Shown here: one piece after another, positions 53,150 to 64,000 of the stretch
Layout of the letters: the number at the start of each line of letters is the position of its first letter
Position numbering within the stretch: position 1 is the first letter of the stretch
NCBI GenBank assembly: GCA_011799875.1
Contig: CM022299.1
Location: 215,146,070-215,210,069, forward strand
Direction: 5' to 3'
From: Thinopyrum elongatum
Lineage: Eukaryota > Streptophyta > Magnoliopsida > Poales > Poaceae
Length of the DNA: 64,000 nucleotides
Notes under the pieces: generated by a model
What the model saw: the letters and a program-made list of their open reading frames with translations, nothing else
What the model was told of the DNA's origin: nothing
Databases searched by the model: none
Program-made: the position numbers and the translations under genes

Positions 53150-53622
53150 ATCTCCCCCTTTTTGGTGATTGATGACAAATAGGTTAAGTTTTCAACGGGG
53201 ATAAAGCATATGAAGTGTAAATACTAATATTGAGGAATTTGATTGCAAGATATAGAGGAACTCCCCCTGAAGATGTGCATATTTGAGGAATTTGCTTTGG
53301 ATTGCAAATGCACATTGTAGAGTGATATCATGGAGATCTCCCCCTATATCTTGTAATTCATACACGCATTTAACATATGATATGAAGAATTTCAAATGCA
53401 TGATAAAATATGGTGTCTGACGAAATTCAGCATGCGTGCATTAAGGTACTTGAGGAATTAAGCATGCAGAAAGCAGTTCAAAAGTATCAGACCACCATAG
53501 GACTTAAGTTTACAACTCATCAGAGCAAACACCTCAGAAAAGCAAGAGTTGTAACTTACCAGAAAAATAGCCCATATATAAGACCCGCTTGAAGAGTAAC
53601 TCAAATTTCTCCCCCTTTGTCA
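53150..53622 (-). other. Multiple polypurine tracts (four) of the Sirevirus
   Basis: Minus-strand purine tracts: AAAAAGGGGGAGA next to the LTR (53163-53151), CAGGGGGAG (53269-53261), TATAGGGGGAGA (53348-53337) and AAAGGGGGAGA (53618-53608). Repeated tracts of this kind are described for Sireviruses. Confidence 0.75.
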
Positions 53623-53675
53623 TCGAATGACCAAAAGGGACGAAAAATGAGGACTAACACCCCTGAAGAATATCA

Positions 53676-56600
53676 TCATGATGTCGATGGAGGAGCGCCA
53701 GCGTTGTTGGGGTCGTCCGTTGAGGTAGGGCCTGCCGCAGTGTCGTTCAAGTCTTCAGCTTCGTCCGTCTCACGTGATGAAGAATATGAACTAGCAACAA
53801 GCTGAGGAACTTTGACCTTCTTGAATTTCTTTGAAGGTGGTTGAGACCAGTCAAAGTCCTATTGAAATCCCATCTCCTTGAGATCTTCAGCACTGTAGAG
53901 ATTCGACAGAATAGCCCAAGTGCGATCAAAGGCTTCATGCATATAGTAGTGATTCTTCTTCATAGTATTTTGAGTGACTGTCATGTTCTGAAGAATTGGA
54001 CCAAACTAATGTTTGACCCACTTGTGATTTCGATCAACTTTGTGACGAAGACCGAAGAGAAGTTCATGATCAGTCATCACACGCGGAGCGGTGGCTTGAG
54101 GATTTTGTTTTGAAGCTTTGGCGGCAGAATCTTGTGTTGCAGAGTCATCATTGGTGGAATAGGATGTAGCTTTGTGAAACTGTCCATCCAATGGACGAGT
54201 GCCTTCATCAATAACATTGGCCTTGCCCTTCTCATCAGCTGAGGAAATAGTCCGCTTGAGGACTTCAATAGGTGGCAAGTAGCTGAGATGATTCTGAAAG
54301 TCAGCCTAATAATGAATTGAAGACCTTGATCTGATGAATTTCATGATCGAGGGAGCGTAAGGCTTCAACTCAAAAGGTGACAGAGCAGCATTGGCCAAAG
54401 TCCTCATGAAGAAATCATGGTAGTTAATGGGAATGCCATGTATCATGTTGAATAGTAGATTCTTCATGATGCCAACAACCTCTTCTTCATCAGAGTTGTG
54501 GCCCTTGATTGGACTGAGGGTTTTGGTCAATATGCCATAAATCGTCCTTGGCACATAGAGCAATTCCTTCACAAGGAAGGTGGTCCTTGGAGCTTGGCCA
54601 GCCTTCAAAGGCTTCATCAGCACTTGCATTAAGTGATTTGAGAGTTCAGGTTCAGCATACATGAGTCTTGCGCCTTCAATCGGAGGACTAACTGGAACGG
54701 CGTGAAGCAATTCAGAGGCCAGTGCTTTGTAATGAGTATTTTCGGTCATCCAGTCTAGCACCCATGAATTCACATCTTCAACATTTCCAGTGATATGCAG
54801 TGTGGCATAGACTTAAAGAATGAGTTCTTCGTTCTAGTCGCAGATGTCAATGCAGAAGTTAAGCAGCCCAACGTCATGAAGAACACTGAGGACTGGATGG
54901 AAGCAAGGAAGCGTCTCCATATCCACATGAGGAATTTGCGTGTGGTCAAATACCTTGTTCTTACCAAACAGGAGGGAAGAGTAAAAGTTCATTTGACTTG
55001 CTGTCCAGAAGCGCTTGCGTCGTAGTCTTGTAGAGTCATAGGGATTGTAGTCCGTGAAGAAATGATGCTCAGCAAAGAAATCATCAGCGTTGAATTTCTG
55101 CTTCTTGGTATGAGGATTTTGTGGCTTGGGCTGTAGATTACCAGTTGAAGTCTTCACAACCTCTTAGCGCACAACCTCTGGAGCCACAGACTGAGGAATA
55201 TCCACAGAAATTTCATCAGCAACAGTCTTGGTCTCCATTTCTTCAGCATTACTAGCAGGAACTTCTTCTGGAATAGAATGAAGGGAAGATTGATGTCCTT
55301 CAGGGCCCATATGAATTTCTTCAGTCTGCACAGGGGACTGAGGAATTTGTTGCAGAGGAGTGGTCAATGGAGAATTTGGATGATGTCTTTCCCAATAATC
55401 ATGATTGAGAACTGGTGTAGTAGACCCAATGTCCACATCCTCATCTGCTTCATCAATTTCTTCAAGGCCTGCCTCTTCAGCTGTGAACTGAGGCACGGGC
55501 GATGATACCAGTGGGGTTGAAGGGATATCATCCACTTAAATTTCTTCATCCAACTGCTCTGAAGTAGCAGCAGAAGGATTCACTTCATCACTGTCATCTG
55601 GAATGACATATTCCTCACCAAAGGGAACAATTTCCTTTGATGGCATGCTTGAGATAGGAACAGCATCAATGGGGTTGGTGTATGAGCTTGTCAAAGTCTT
55701 CACTTTCTTGGAAGCTGAAGACTCTGCAGTTTCTGATGCTTTCCTTTTCTTCACATCTGCCTTTTCTGCAGCTTTGGTCTTCTTCGCTTCTGATGTAGAA
55801 GGAAGGTGGATATCTTTCATCTGTGATGACTTTGCAAGAGGAGCAGATGAAAGTGGCACAGTTTCTTCAGGCACAACTGATGCAGTTGCCCTGGCTTGTT
55901 CAGATTCTTCAGGCGCAGCTTCATTTGTTTCAGCTGACCTGAGTTGTTCTTCAGGCGCAACATTGGAGGTTGCCGTGGCATTTTCTTCAGGAGCTGGAAT
56001 TTCTTCAGCAGCCCTGGAACTTTCAGTTTCTTCAACAGACTGATTTTCATCAGCTATGCTAGCATTCTCTTCAGTAGGCTGAGCAGATGCATCAGCCTGA
56101 GGAATTTGTTGTTGCGATGGAGGTGCACCATTTGGGTTGAACCCCTTGGCCATTCTGACAAATCTGACTTTGGCACCTAGCCAATCTGCACGATATGCGT
56201 CAAATTCATCGCTGAGAGCTTTGATCTCCTTTTGCAGATTCACAAGTTCTTCAGGAGTCATATTCACAACATGCTTCTTCAGAAAGCGCTCCTTCTTGTA
56301 TTGAGCTTTCTTGACTTGCCTGGCCTTCTCAAATTTCCATTTTTCTTCGGCTATGAAGGCCATCAACATGTGGCTCTGGCCAGGAGTGAGGTTCAATTCA
56401 GGCAAAGGAGTATTTGGATCCTTGTGCCATAGATTGATGAAATCAAGGATCCTTTTAGGATCCAGCATGAGTGGCATAGCACTGCCTTTGTCTCTGGCGG
56501 CCTTTTCTTACCTGTCTTTGATGATCTCAACAAGTTCTTCATCATCAGCTTCATCGTCATCAGACGAAACTTGGAAGGCAACTTGCTTCTTGTGAGGACT

Positions 56601-57455
56601 TGGCCTTGGGCCTCGTCCAGCAGTGGCCTTTTTCTTCAGCAAGATTGGACCAGTTGAAGATTGCGGTGGAGCTGAGGAACTTGCAGTTGCTCCTGAGGCA
56701 ATAGAGATTCATGTAGTCCATTGGCACATGGCAAGATGCACTGGTGTTGAGGACTTAGCAGCAGCAACTGAGGATTTAGTGGCAACTGAGGGTATTGGCA
56801 CAACCCTTGAAGAAGTTGCCTGAGGAATTTTCTTAGAGGACTTTGAGGAACTTGGCTGTCAGGGCATTGCTGTTGAGGAACTCGGCTTCACAGCAGATTT
56901 CTTTGGCATGGCCTTTTTAGGCTTACTGGCAGAGGCCTCAGCAGCAGCAGAAGAATCTTCATTGAATTTCTTCACTACTTCTTTTGCCAATTTAGCCAAT
57001 TTGGCTTGATGCTTAGCCCATTCTCTGGGAAATTCCTCACCGCGTCTGATGCTTGAGGGATCAGCTTCTTGGCCTGGTGCCAATGGAGGTCTTGGACATG
57101 GAGGGTTAACGGCGAATTTCTTCATGTACTTAGGAGTGACATAGCGATATTCCCTCCATTCCCTTGCCCATCTCCTCTCAATCCTCTATATGCGCACTTT
57201 GCGCTAATTTTTGTTTTCCTTGCCATGAGTTGCTTCATCAGGAGTACAATATTCATCATAGATGTCTTCAGGGATTTCAAAAGCTGTATTAGTTTCTGGC
57301 CTCTTTCCTCCCTTCTGAGGTCTCTTCCCATCAGCCATTTTCTTCACTTGAGGATTTTGAACAATGGATGTTTCTGAGGAAGTGTGCAACTTATCTTCGA
57401 GGAATGCTGCAAATAAGTTAAGTTGATGAGAACCTAGTGATTCAGCAGCAGACAT
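53676..57455 (-). pseudogene. Sirevirus env-like frame, 1259 codons, 12 in-frame stops, no frameshift
   Basis: From ATG at 57455 (MSAAESLGSHQLNLFAAF) to TGA at 53678-53676 one frame can be followed throughout; every interruption is a stop codon, none an indel. Stops include TAG at 57206 and 57188 and TAA near 55501, with others near 56860, 56713, 56508, 55168, 54836, 54818, 54308, 54008 and 53860. The N-terminal third is Lys/Ser/Pro-rich. A conserved-looking core includes RILDFINLWHKDP (near 56450). A long Glu/Ala/Ser-rich stretch (56070-55560) has repeated PEE and SAE motifs. The C-terminal third has RLRRKRFWTASQMNFYSSLL and NSWVLDWMTENTHYKALA. The protein class is known from Sireviruses; its role is not established. 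Confidence 0.75.
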
Positions 57456-58057
57456 TTTGTACCTGTGAATAGAGTATAGGTGCGAAGAATTTGGAGAGGT
57501 CATATGCGTTCTTAGAAATTTTTCAAAAGACATCAAGTTTGAGGAATTTGACCAGGGGAGTCTTGAGGAATTTCACTACGCGTTCTTGACTTAGGTTCCA
57601 GAGTTGTATAGATTAGAAAATCGACACAATTGTGGAATCTTGACAAAAAACATAGCTTAGAGAAACAAATCAAGAACAGATGCAACTTGGTGTTTAAGGA
57701 TGTGGAAGTTGAAGAATAAACACCTTTTTGAAGATTTTGTGAAATCATCAGAATCAAAGTAGGGCAGTAAAATCAGATTTTAATTACCCTGGACGAAGAA
57801 CACGACGAACTAGAAGTGGAAGTGGAGAAGTTCGTCCGTTCAGATCTCCCACGCCGTAACTTGGCGGTGAGAGACAGCTACGGCGGCGGCGGAGTGAAGA
57901 TTTCCGCGGCCGGCGCGAGCACGACGGCGATGAGGTCGAGGCAGTGAAGCTCTTCCTCACCGGCGATGATGGAGAGTAGTGGCGGCGCTAGGTCAGAGAG
58001 CTCGAGCGAGGGGAGTGCGTTCGAGCGGAGTAAATGATGTCTGAGGAGGGCGAGGGG
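57456..58057 (-). other. Leader of env-like frame with possible intron
   Basis: Between the TATA box and the ATG lies a GC-rich leader (58030-57790). A possible donor CCAGG|GTAATT near 57788 is followed by about 320 bp of T-rich sequence and an acceptor-like CTATTCACAG near 57464, directly before GTACAAAATG. This looks like a leader intron. Confidence 0.35.
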
Positions 58058-58065
58058 TATTTATA
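58058..58065 (-). promoter_or_regulatory. Internal TATA box upstream of env-like frame
   Basis: The minus strand reads GGCTATAAATACCCC at the border of a GC-rich leader. It would allow the env-like frame its own transcript. Confidence 0.45.
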
Positions 58066-58459
58066 GCCGAGGAGAAAAACTGCCCGTCCGAAATTTTTGG
58101 ACGAACATGCCCCTGACCCTTTCCATCCTAGCGACATGTGTCACCCACGTACAGAGAGGTGGAGATCGCGGTAGATCTTGGGTGAATAGATTAATCTTAT
58201 CGTGGGATGCGGAACGGTTTGAGCGGCAAAAGCCGAAAATTTAGATATGAAAATGTTAACGTTCGTTCGCAAATTCTTCAGCTGTCAAGGACACAGTGAA
58301 GACTTTGAATGGGTTTCAAATAGAACGCACATGAAGAATTTGTGAACAGACTGGGTTGAGTTTAGCATAGAGGGGGAACGGTTCCGATCACATTCACTTA
58401 GAAGAAAAGTCAACTTGAAGAATTAGCAATAAGTGAATGCTGTTGAGGACATGAAAACT

Positions 58460-58462
<3 letters not shown>

Positions 58463-58491
<29 letters not shown>
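58463..58491. repeat. (AT)n microsatellite
   Basis: An uninterrupted AT dinucleotide run of about 14 units, between the env-like promoter and the pol stop. Confidence 0.95.
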
Positions 58492-58494
<3 letters not shown>

Positions 58495-58800
58495 AATGAA
58501 GAACACCAGTTGAAAATTTTGAAGACTTTGCAAGTTGAAGAATTTGAAAATTGAAGAATTTGCAAAATGAAGAAAAACTCAATTTTGAAGATTTTCAACT
58601 TTTGTTGGTGGCGTGACCCACCGTATAAGAATGATGATTTCAGACACCGCGTACAATTGTCGTAGGGCTCTGAGAATCAAATTCTTCGTTAATTTCTTCA
58701 CACTTAGAGGGTTAGTCTTCATTGATTGAAGAAAAACATTACTTCGTGTGTTGCACATCTAAGTCATCAATTTTGCATAAGTGTTAGGATGTGTGTCCTT

Positions 58801-61800
58801 TCAAAGAACATTCGAAGATTCTAAGATATTTAGCTCACACCGCAACTTGCTAAATCTCTTCTCATCCAAGGGCTTGGTGAAGATTTCCGCTAGCTGTTCT
58901 TCAGTCTTCACGTGATCAATAGAGATGTCGCCCTTCAACACATGATCTCGAAGAAAATGATGATGAATCTAGATGTGCTTTGTCTTCGAGTGCTGAACTG
59001 GGTTATGAGCAATCTTGATGGCACTCTCCTTGTCACAGTAGAGTGGCACGTTCTTCATGTTGATGCCGTAGTCCTTGAGGGTTTGCTTCATCCACAACAA
59101 GAACCAGCAGCAATGTACTCAGCTTCAGCAGTAGAGAGTGATACGCAGTTCTGCTTCTTCGAGGACCAACAAACTAAAGATCGTCCGAGGAAATGGCATG
59201 TGCCTGATGTTGACTTGCGATCCACTCGATCACCAGCATAGTCAGAGTCAGAATATCCAATGAGATCAAAAGCCGATCCCTTGGGATACCATAATCCAAG
59301 TGTTGGAGTGTGAGCTAGATATCGAAGAATATGTTTCACAGCCTTATGGTGTGATTCCTTCGGTGTAGCTTGAAAACGGGCACACATGCAAACACTAAGC
59401 ATAGTATCTAGCCTAGATGCACATAGGTACAATAAAGAGCCAATCATGGAGCGGTATACCTTTTGATCGAAGTCTATACCATTTTCATCGATGCATAGAT
59501 GGCCATTTGTGGGCATAAGGATTTTGACGCCTTTGCAATCTTGCATACCGAATTTCCTCAGAACGTCCTTGAGGTATTTCTCTTGAGAAATGAAGATGCC
59601 ATTGCGCTGTTGATGAATTTGAAGACCTAAGAAGAATTTCAATTCTCCCATCATGGACATTTGATATTCCTCGCTCATCATATAAGCAAATTCGTCACTG
59701 TAATGTTGGTTAGTACAGCCAAAGATAATATCATCAACATATATTTGGCCCACGAATAATTCATCATCATATATTTTGGTGAAAAGAGTTGGGTCGAGTG
59801 AACCGGGTTTGAAGCCTTTCTTCATGAGGAATTCCTTCAGTGTATCATACCATGCTCAAGGGGCCTGCTTGAGGCCATAGAGGGCCTTATTGAGTCTGAA
59901 GACTTGATCAGGATGCTTAGGATCTTCAAAACCTGGGGGTTGAGCAACATATACTTCTTCCTCAAGCTTACCATTGAGGAATGCACTTTTCACATCCATT
60001 TGATATAAGATGATATTATGATGGTTAGCATAAGCAAGCAATATGTGAATAGCCTCAAGTCTAGCAACATGTGTAAAAGTTTCATTGAAATCAATTCCTT
60101 CAACCTGTGTGTAGCCTTGAGCTACAAGACGAGCCTTGTTTCTCACCACTAGGCCATTTTCATCTTGCTTGTTGCGGTAGATCCATTTGGTGCCGATGAT
60201 ATTGTGCTTGCATTGGTCTGGTCGCTTGACAAGCTCCCACACATTGTTCAGCTCGGATTGATGTAATTCCTCTTGCATCGCTTGAATCCATTCAGGCTCC
60301 AGAAATGCCACATCAACTTTGGTGGGCTCTGTGATAGAGACAAAAGCAAAATGCCCACAAAAGTTAGACAAATGTGAAGCTTTTGAGCAAGTGAGAGGAC
60401 CTGGTGTGTTGATGTCGTTGATGATTCTCTCAATCTGCACTTCATTTGCAACGCGAGGATGAGCAGGTTGGCGACTTTGATTTGGGTCAGCATTTTCTTC
60501 AGAGCCATTTTCTTCAGATTCACTAGCATGATTTTCTTCACGATCAGGAATGACTTCTTCAGCAGATTCTTCAGTAGGTATGACATCCTCATTAGCCTTT
60601 AGCTTGATGGATTCCTCAGGAGTCATTTCATCTAGCACAGGATGTAGGTGCTCTCTTTGCGAGCCATTAGTTTCATCGAACCACACATCTACAGTTTCAA
60701 CAACCTTGTTGTGATAGGTGTTGAAGACTCTGTAGGTGTGCGAGTCCTTTCTGTAACCAAGCATAAAACCTTCATGTGCTTTCGGTGCAAATTTAGAATT
60801 GTGATGGGGATCTCTAATCCAACATTTAGCACCGAAGACTTTGAAATAACTCACACTGGGTTTCTTGTCAGTGAGGAGTTCATATGAAGTCTTCTTGAAG
60901 AATTTGTGAAGATATACCCTGTTGATGATGTGGCATGCAGTATCAATTGCCGTAGGCCAGAAGCGACGAGATGTCTTGTATTCATCAAGCATGGTGCGAG
61001 CCATCTCAACAAGAGTCATGTTCTTGCGCTCCACAACACCATTCTACTGAGGAGTGTATGGGGCAGATAACTCATGAGTAATACCAAGTTCATCAAGATA
61101 GTCATCAAGACCAGTATTCTTGAACTCGGTCCCATTGTCACTGCGTATATGCTTGATCTTTACACCGAAATTCGTCGAAGCCCTTGAGGAAAATTGTCTG
61201 AAGACTTCCTGCACTTCAGTTTTGTAAGTAATGACATGCACCCATGTGTAACGAGAATAATCATCAACAATGACAAAGCCATATAGAGATGCTGCATTTG
61301 TTAGTGTGGCATAATGAGTAGGGCCAAAGAGATCCATATGAAGCAATTCAAAAGGACGAGAGGTAGTCATGATAGTGTTCGAGGGGTGCTTGGCTCTGGT
61401 CATCTTTCCAGCCTCACAAGCCCCACAAAGATGATCTTTGAGGAATTTGACACCCTCAATGCCAATGACGTGCTTCTTCTTCACGAGCGTGTGTAAGTTT
61501 CTCATGCCAGCATGACCCAGTCGTCGATGCCATAGCCAGCCTTCTGAAGCTTTTGCAAGTAGACAAGTGGCAGGTTGTGGTCCTGCAGAGAAATCAACAA
61601 TATACAAGTCTCCTCTCCTAAAGCCTTCGAAGACTTTGGAATTGTCAGATTCCATGAGCACTAAGCGGCGATATTTGCCAAAGACAACAACCATATCAAG
61701 AACACAAAGCATTGAGATAGACATGAGGTTGAATCCGAGGGACTCGACAAGCATGACTTTCTCCATGTGTCGATCCTTTGAGATTGCAACCCTACCTAGA

Positions 61801-61964
61801 CCCAATACCTTTCTTTTGCCTTTGTCAACGTAGGTGATATGCTTCAAATGTGATGGAGATAAAGGAGTGTTCATCAGTAAGCTCTTGTCACCGGTCATGT
61901 GATTAGTACATCCACTGTCGAGGACCCACTCAGTAGCTTTGGGTAAATCATCCTGCAAATGAAT
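58801..61964 (-). pseudogene. Sirevirus pol: protease, integrase, RT, RNase H, broken by stops and a small deletion
   Basis: The frame is open from about 61964 (MQDDLPKATEWVLDSGCTNHM, protease DSG). Integrase follows: WLWHRRLGHAGM and CGACEAGK (zinc-binding part), MDLFGP, RSDNGTEF and NGVVERKN (catalytic D, D, E). A TAG interrupts at about 61049-61051. RT has [13 protein letters not shown] and YVDDIIFG, with a TGA near 59857. RNase H has YSDSDYAGD and STAEAEYIAAGS, after which a short deletion near 59085 shifts the frame. The C-terminus recovers (LPYC-type region to FTKPLDEKRFSKL), with one TAG at 58971-58969, and ends at TGA 58803-58801. All catalytic blocks can still be read. Confidence 0.85.
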
Positions 61965-62192
61965 TAGTGCATCTTACAAACACATATACTTCAGAGTGAA
62001 GAATATGACATCAAATTCATCAGACAGAATTTTATCAATTAATGCAACATATGTATATATAGCAGTATGAGGACGTGAGAAATGAATGTATCATTTCTTC
62101 ATGATTAGCTTGTGTCCTTTCAAGCATTTCAGGTCTCCAGAAAATTCTTCAGATGATTCAGTTCGTCTGGAGACCTGATCCTGCATAAGAGG
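61965..62192 (-). other. Gag-pol junction region
   Basis: After the gag stop (KKKN) about 230 AT-rich bases with further stops precede pol. A splice-acceptor-like CATTTGCAG occurs directly before GATGATTTACC of pol. Gag C-terminus and pol are in the same frame, so expression of pol needs readthrough, splicing or a separate start. Confidence 0.35.
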
Positions 62193-64000
62193 TTAGTTCT
62201 TTTTCTTCACCACCCACATCTGGAGGGGTGGCAAAGAGTTCATCATTCTGCGAGCTCCATAAGAGAAAGGTGGCATTGAAGCCAAAGCGCTTCGTTTCAC
62301 AGGAGAGGGGTTAGTATAGGCATATGAGTAAGCAGAGAAATTCTTCGAGGACTTATGAACATAATGATTTGAAGAATAATGCACATAATCAGAACTCTTA
62401 GATTTTCCCTGCGAAACAGAAGCGTTAGCATGATGATGATCATATGAGGACTTGGATCCCCGTGAGGAATTTGATCCATAAGAGGACTTGGACCATATGA
62501 AGACTTTGGTCCATATGAAGAATTTGATCTGGGGTTCCTATTCTTCACAGGTGGTTTCATGAGGACATTCACCTGAAGACTTTCAAGGCACCTTTTGGGA
62601 ACCCAGATTTTCTTCATAGGGGGACCATTCCTCCAGTTAGTTCCAACATATCTAGCAAATACTTCACCATTCTGATTTTTGAATAGTTTATAGTTGGAGT
62701 CAAATGACTCATCAGATGAATATGAGGATTCACAAGTAAAGCCAGATAAAGTGGATGGATCTACGGGGGGTCCCTTCGCAGCAACCCATGAGGTTTTGGG
62801 ATACTGCTCAGGTTTCCAGTAGGTTCCATCAGCATTGAGTTTCCTCTCAAAGGCAATACCCTCTTTCCTAGGGTTCCTGTTCAAGATCTGCTTTTTGAGC
62901 ACATCACAAAGAGTCTGATGCCCTTTGAGGCTTTTGTACATGCCTGTCACATACAATTCCTTCAACCCTGCATTTCCGTCAGTGATACAAGTGGTATCCT
63001 CAGATGAGGAATTTGTGACCACAGAGATAGTTGAAGAATTTGCAGCAATAGAAGCATTTGAACTTACAGGTGAAGAATTAGTAATTTCACATTCAATGGA
63101 TTTCAAGCATGGTGGAATAAATTCTTCCTGAGCGGAACTGATCTATTGAGCAAGTAATGAATCATTTTCCTTCTGAAGATCTTCATGACTCACCCTTAGC
63201 TTCTCAAGATCTTGCTTTCTTTGAAGAAATTCATAAGAAAGCTTCTCATGATCGGCTGAGAGAGTTTCATGATGACTTTGAAGGTTGTCAAACTTAGACT
63301 GTAGTTGCTGAAGATTATCAGTCAATGTTTGAGTTCGATCCATTTCCTCACCTAACATGTCATTGCTTTTGTCTAGCCTATTTTGAACCTTTTCCAAAGC
63401 CTTTTGTTGTTTAACAACAATATTAGCAAGTTTGGAATAGCTAGGTTTGAGGTTATCATCAGATTCATCCTCACTTGATTCAGAGGAGGGATATTTGAAT
63501 ACCTTGGCACCTTTTGCCATGAAGCAATAGGTGGGAGCATAGTCATCGTTGCCTTCATCAGCAGTGTTGGGGAAGCCATTTTCCTCAGTGTTGAAGATGG
63601 ACTTGCTGACATAAGCAGTAGCGAGGGCTAGGCTCGCCACACCAGAGTCTGACTCTTCAGATGCCTCCTCTTCCTCATGTTCCTCGGATTCAGCTTCAGA
63701 GTCCATTTCCTTGCCAATGAATGCCCGAGCCTTCTTGGAACTGCTCTTCTTGTGAGATGAAGACTTTGAAGATTTTGATGATGAGGACTTTGAAGATTTC
63801 TTCTTCTTCTTAGAATCATCTGAACTATCATCCTTGTATTTCTTCTTGTTTGATTCCTTTGCCCACTGAGGACAATCAGTTATGTAGTGACCAGGTTTCT
63901 TGCATTTGTGGCAAGTCCTCTTCTTGTAATCACGGGATGAGGAATCAGATCTTGTGTCATCACCTTTTGAAGATTTTACAAAGCGACCACGCCTTGAGAA
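62193..64000 (-). pseudogene. Sirevirus gag, C-terminal part, cut by window edge
   Basis: From 64000 inwards the frame is open, with a zinc knuckle CHKCKKPGHYITDC near 63915-63874, then a Ser/Lys-rich stretch, an acidic stretch (EEHEEEEASEESDSG) and a coiled-coil region (KALEKVQNRLDKSNDML onward). A TAG lies near 63144. The frame continues with KELYVTGMYKSLKGHQTL and KIWVPKRCL. One missing base near 62490, in a Ser-Tyr-Gly repeat, shifts the frame to a C-terminus ending LPPLQMWVVKKKN at 62193. The N-terminus lies outside. Confidence 0.8.

Larger units (their letters stand above)
51715..64000 (-). mobile_element. Maximus-like Sirevirus (Copia), minus strand, 5' end outside window
   Basis: The 3' LTR (51715-53149), four polypurine-type tracts, an env-like frame, pol and gag follow in the order expected on the minus strand; the window ends in gag, so the 5' LTR is not seen. 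Multiple polypurine tracts and an env-like gene after pol are known Sirevirus traits. The LTR start TGTAAGTGTATCTAGTGCCC fits the Triticeae Maximus group. Coding is damaged mostly by point stops. The five bases 51710-51714 (GTTAG) are the expected right-hand target duplication in element terms; the other copy is out of view. Confidence 0.85.

Noticed and set aside
55603..56043. Plus-strand 146-aa Ser/Ala-rich frame
   Set aside because: Shadow of the Glu/Ala-rich env-like frame on the minus strand.

Overview
The window is repeat-dominated nuclear DNA from a large grass genome, most likely a Triticeae species (wheat, barley, rye or Aegilops). The basis is two Angela/BARE/WIS-like Copia elements, a Maximus-like Sirevirus, GC-rich Tat-type Gypsy elements and a Gypsy-type element with 4.2 kb LTRs. 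Most of the window can be assigned to LTR retrotransposons. The host-like coding pieces are few, short and mostly broken.

Layout from left to right. (1) 1-4225: 3' part of a plus-strand Tat-like Gypsy element (gag/protease, RT remnant, an antisense mini-ORF with its own TATA box, 3' LTR), apparently inserted into the gag of a minus-strand relative (4226-6874). (2) 6875-7596 and 16222-17600: an unclassified repeat split by Copia-1 (7597-16221, minus, TSD GGCGG). (3) 18284-19977: two head-to-head copies of an unrecognised short gene with a MITE-like inverted repeat between them. (4) 19978-22469 and 34253-34938: possible pieces of one broken minus-strand host gene, separated by a pol-less large-LTR element (22470-34247, TSD GCTAC). 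(5) 34939-43516: Copia-2 (plus, TSD AAACA). (6) 43522-51714: the least TE-dense part, with a broken 3'-5' exonuclease-like gene, an intact coiled-coil gene, a second broken gene, MITE-like repeats and diverged duplications. (7) 51715-64000: a minus-strand Maximus-like Sirevirus, cut by the right edge, with an env-like frame, multiple polypurine tracts and one LTR.

The most unusual unit is the large-LTR element at 22470-34247. It has no protease, RT, RNase H or integrase that I can see. Its 3.4 kb interior carries two paralogous sense-strand genes, each with its own TATA box, whose products share a motif order reminiscent of a double-stranded-RNA-binding fold. It also carries an antisense TATA-driven microprotein with one membrane segment. 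The other strong observations are a stop codon and RNase H truncation shared by the two Copia copies, and a 1259-codon env-like frame with 12 stops but no frameshift.

All coordinates, LTR borders and target-site duplications were read by eye. No alignment or database search was run, and family names rest on recognition of motifs.
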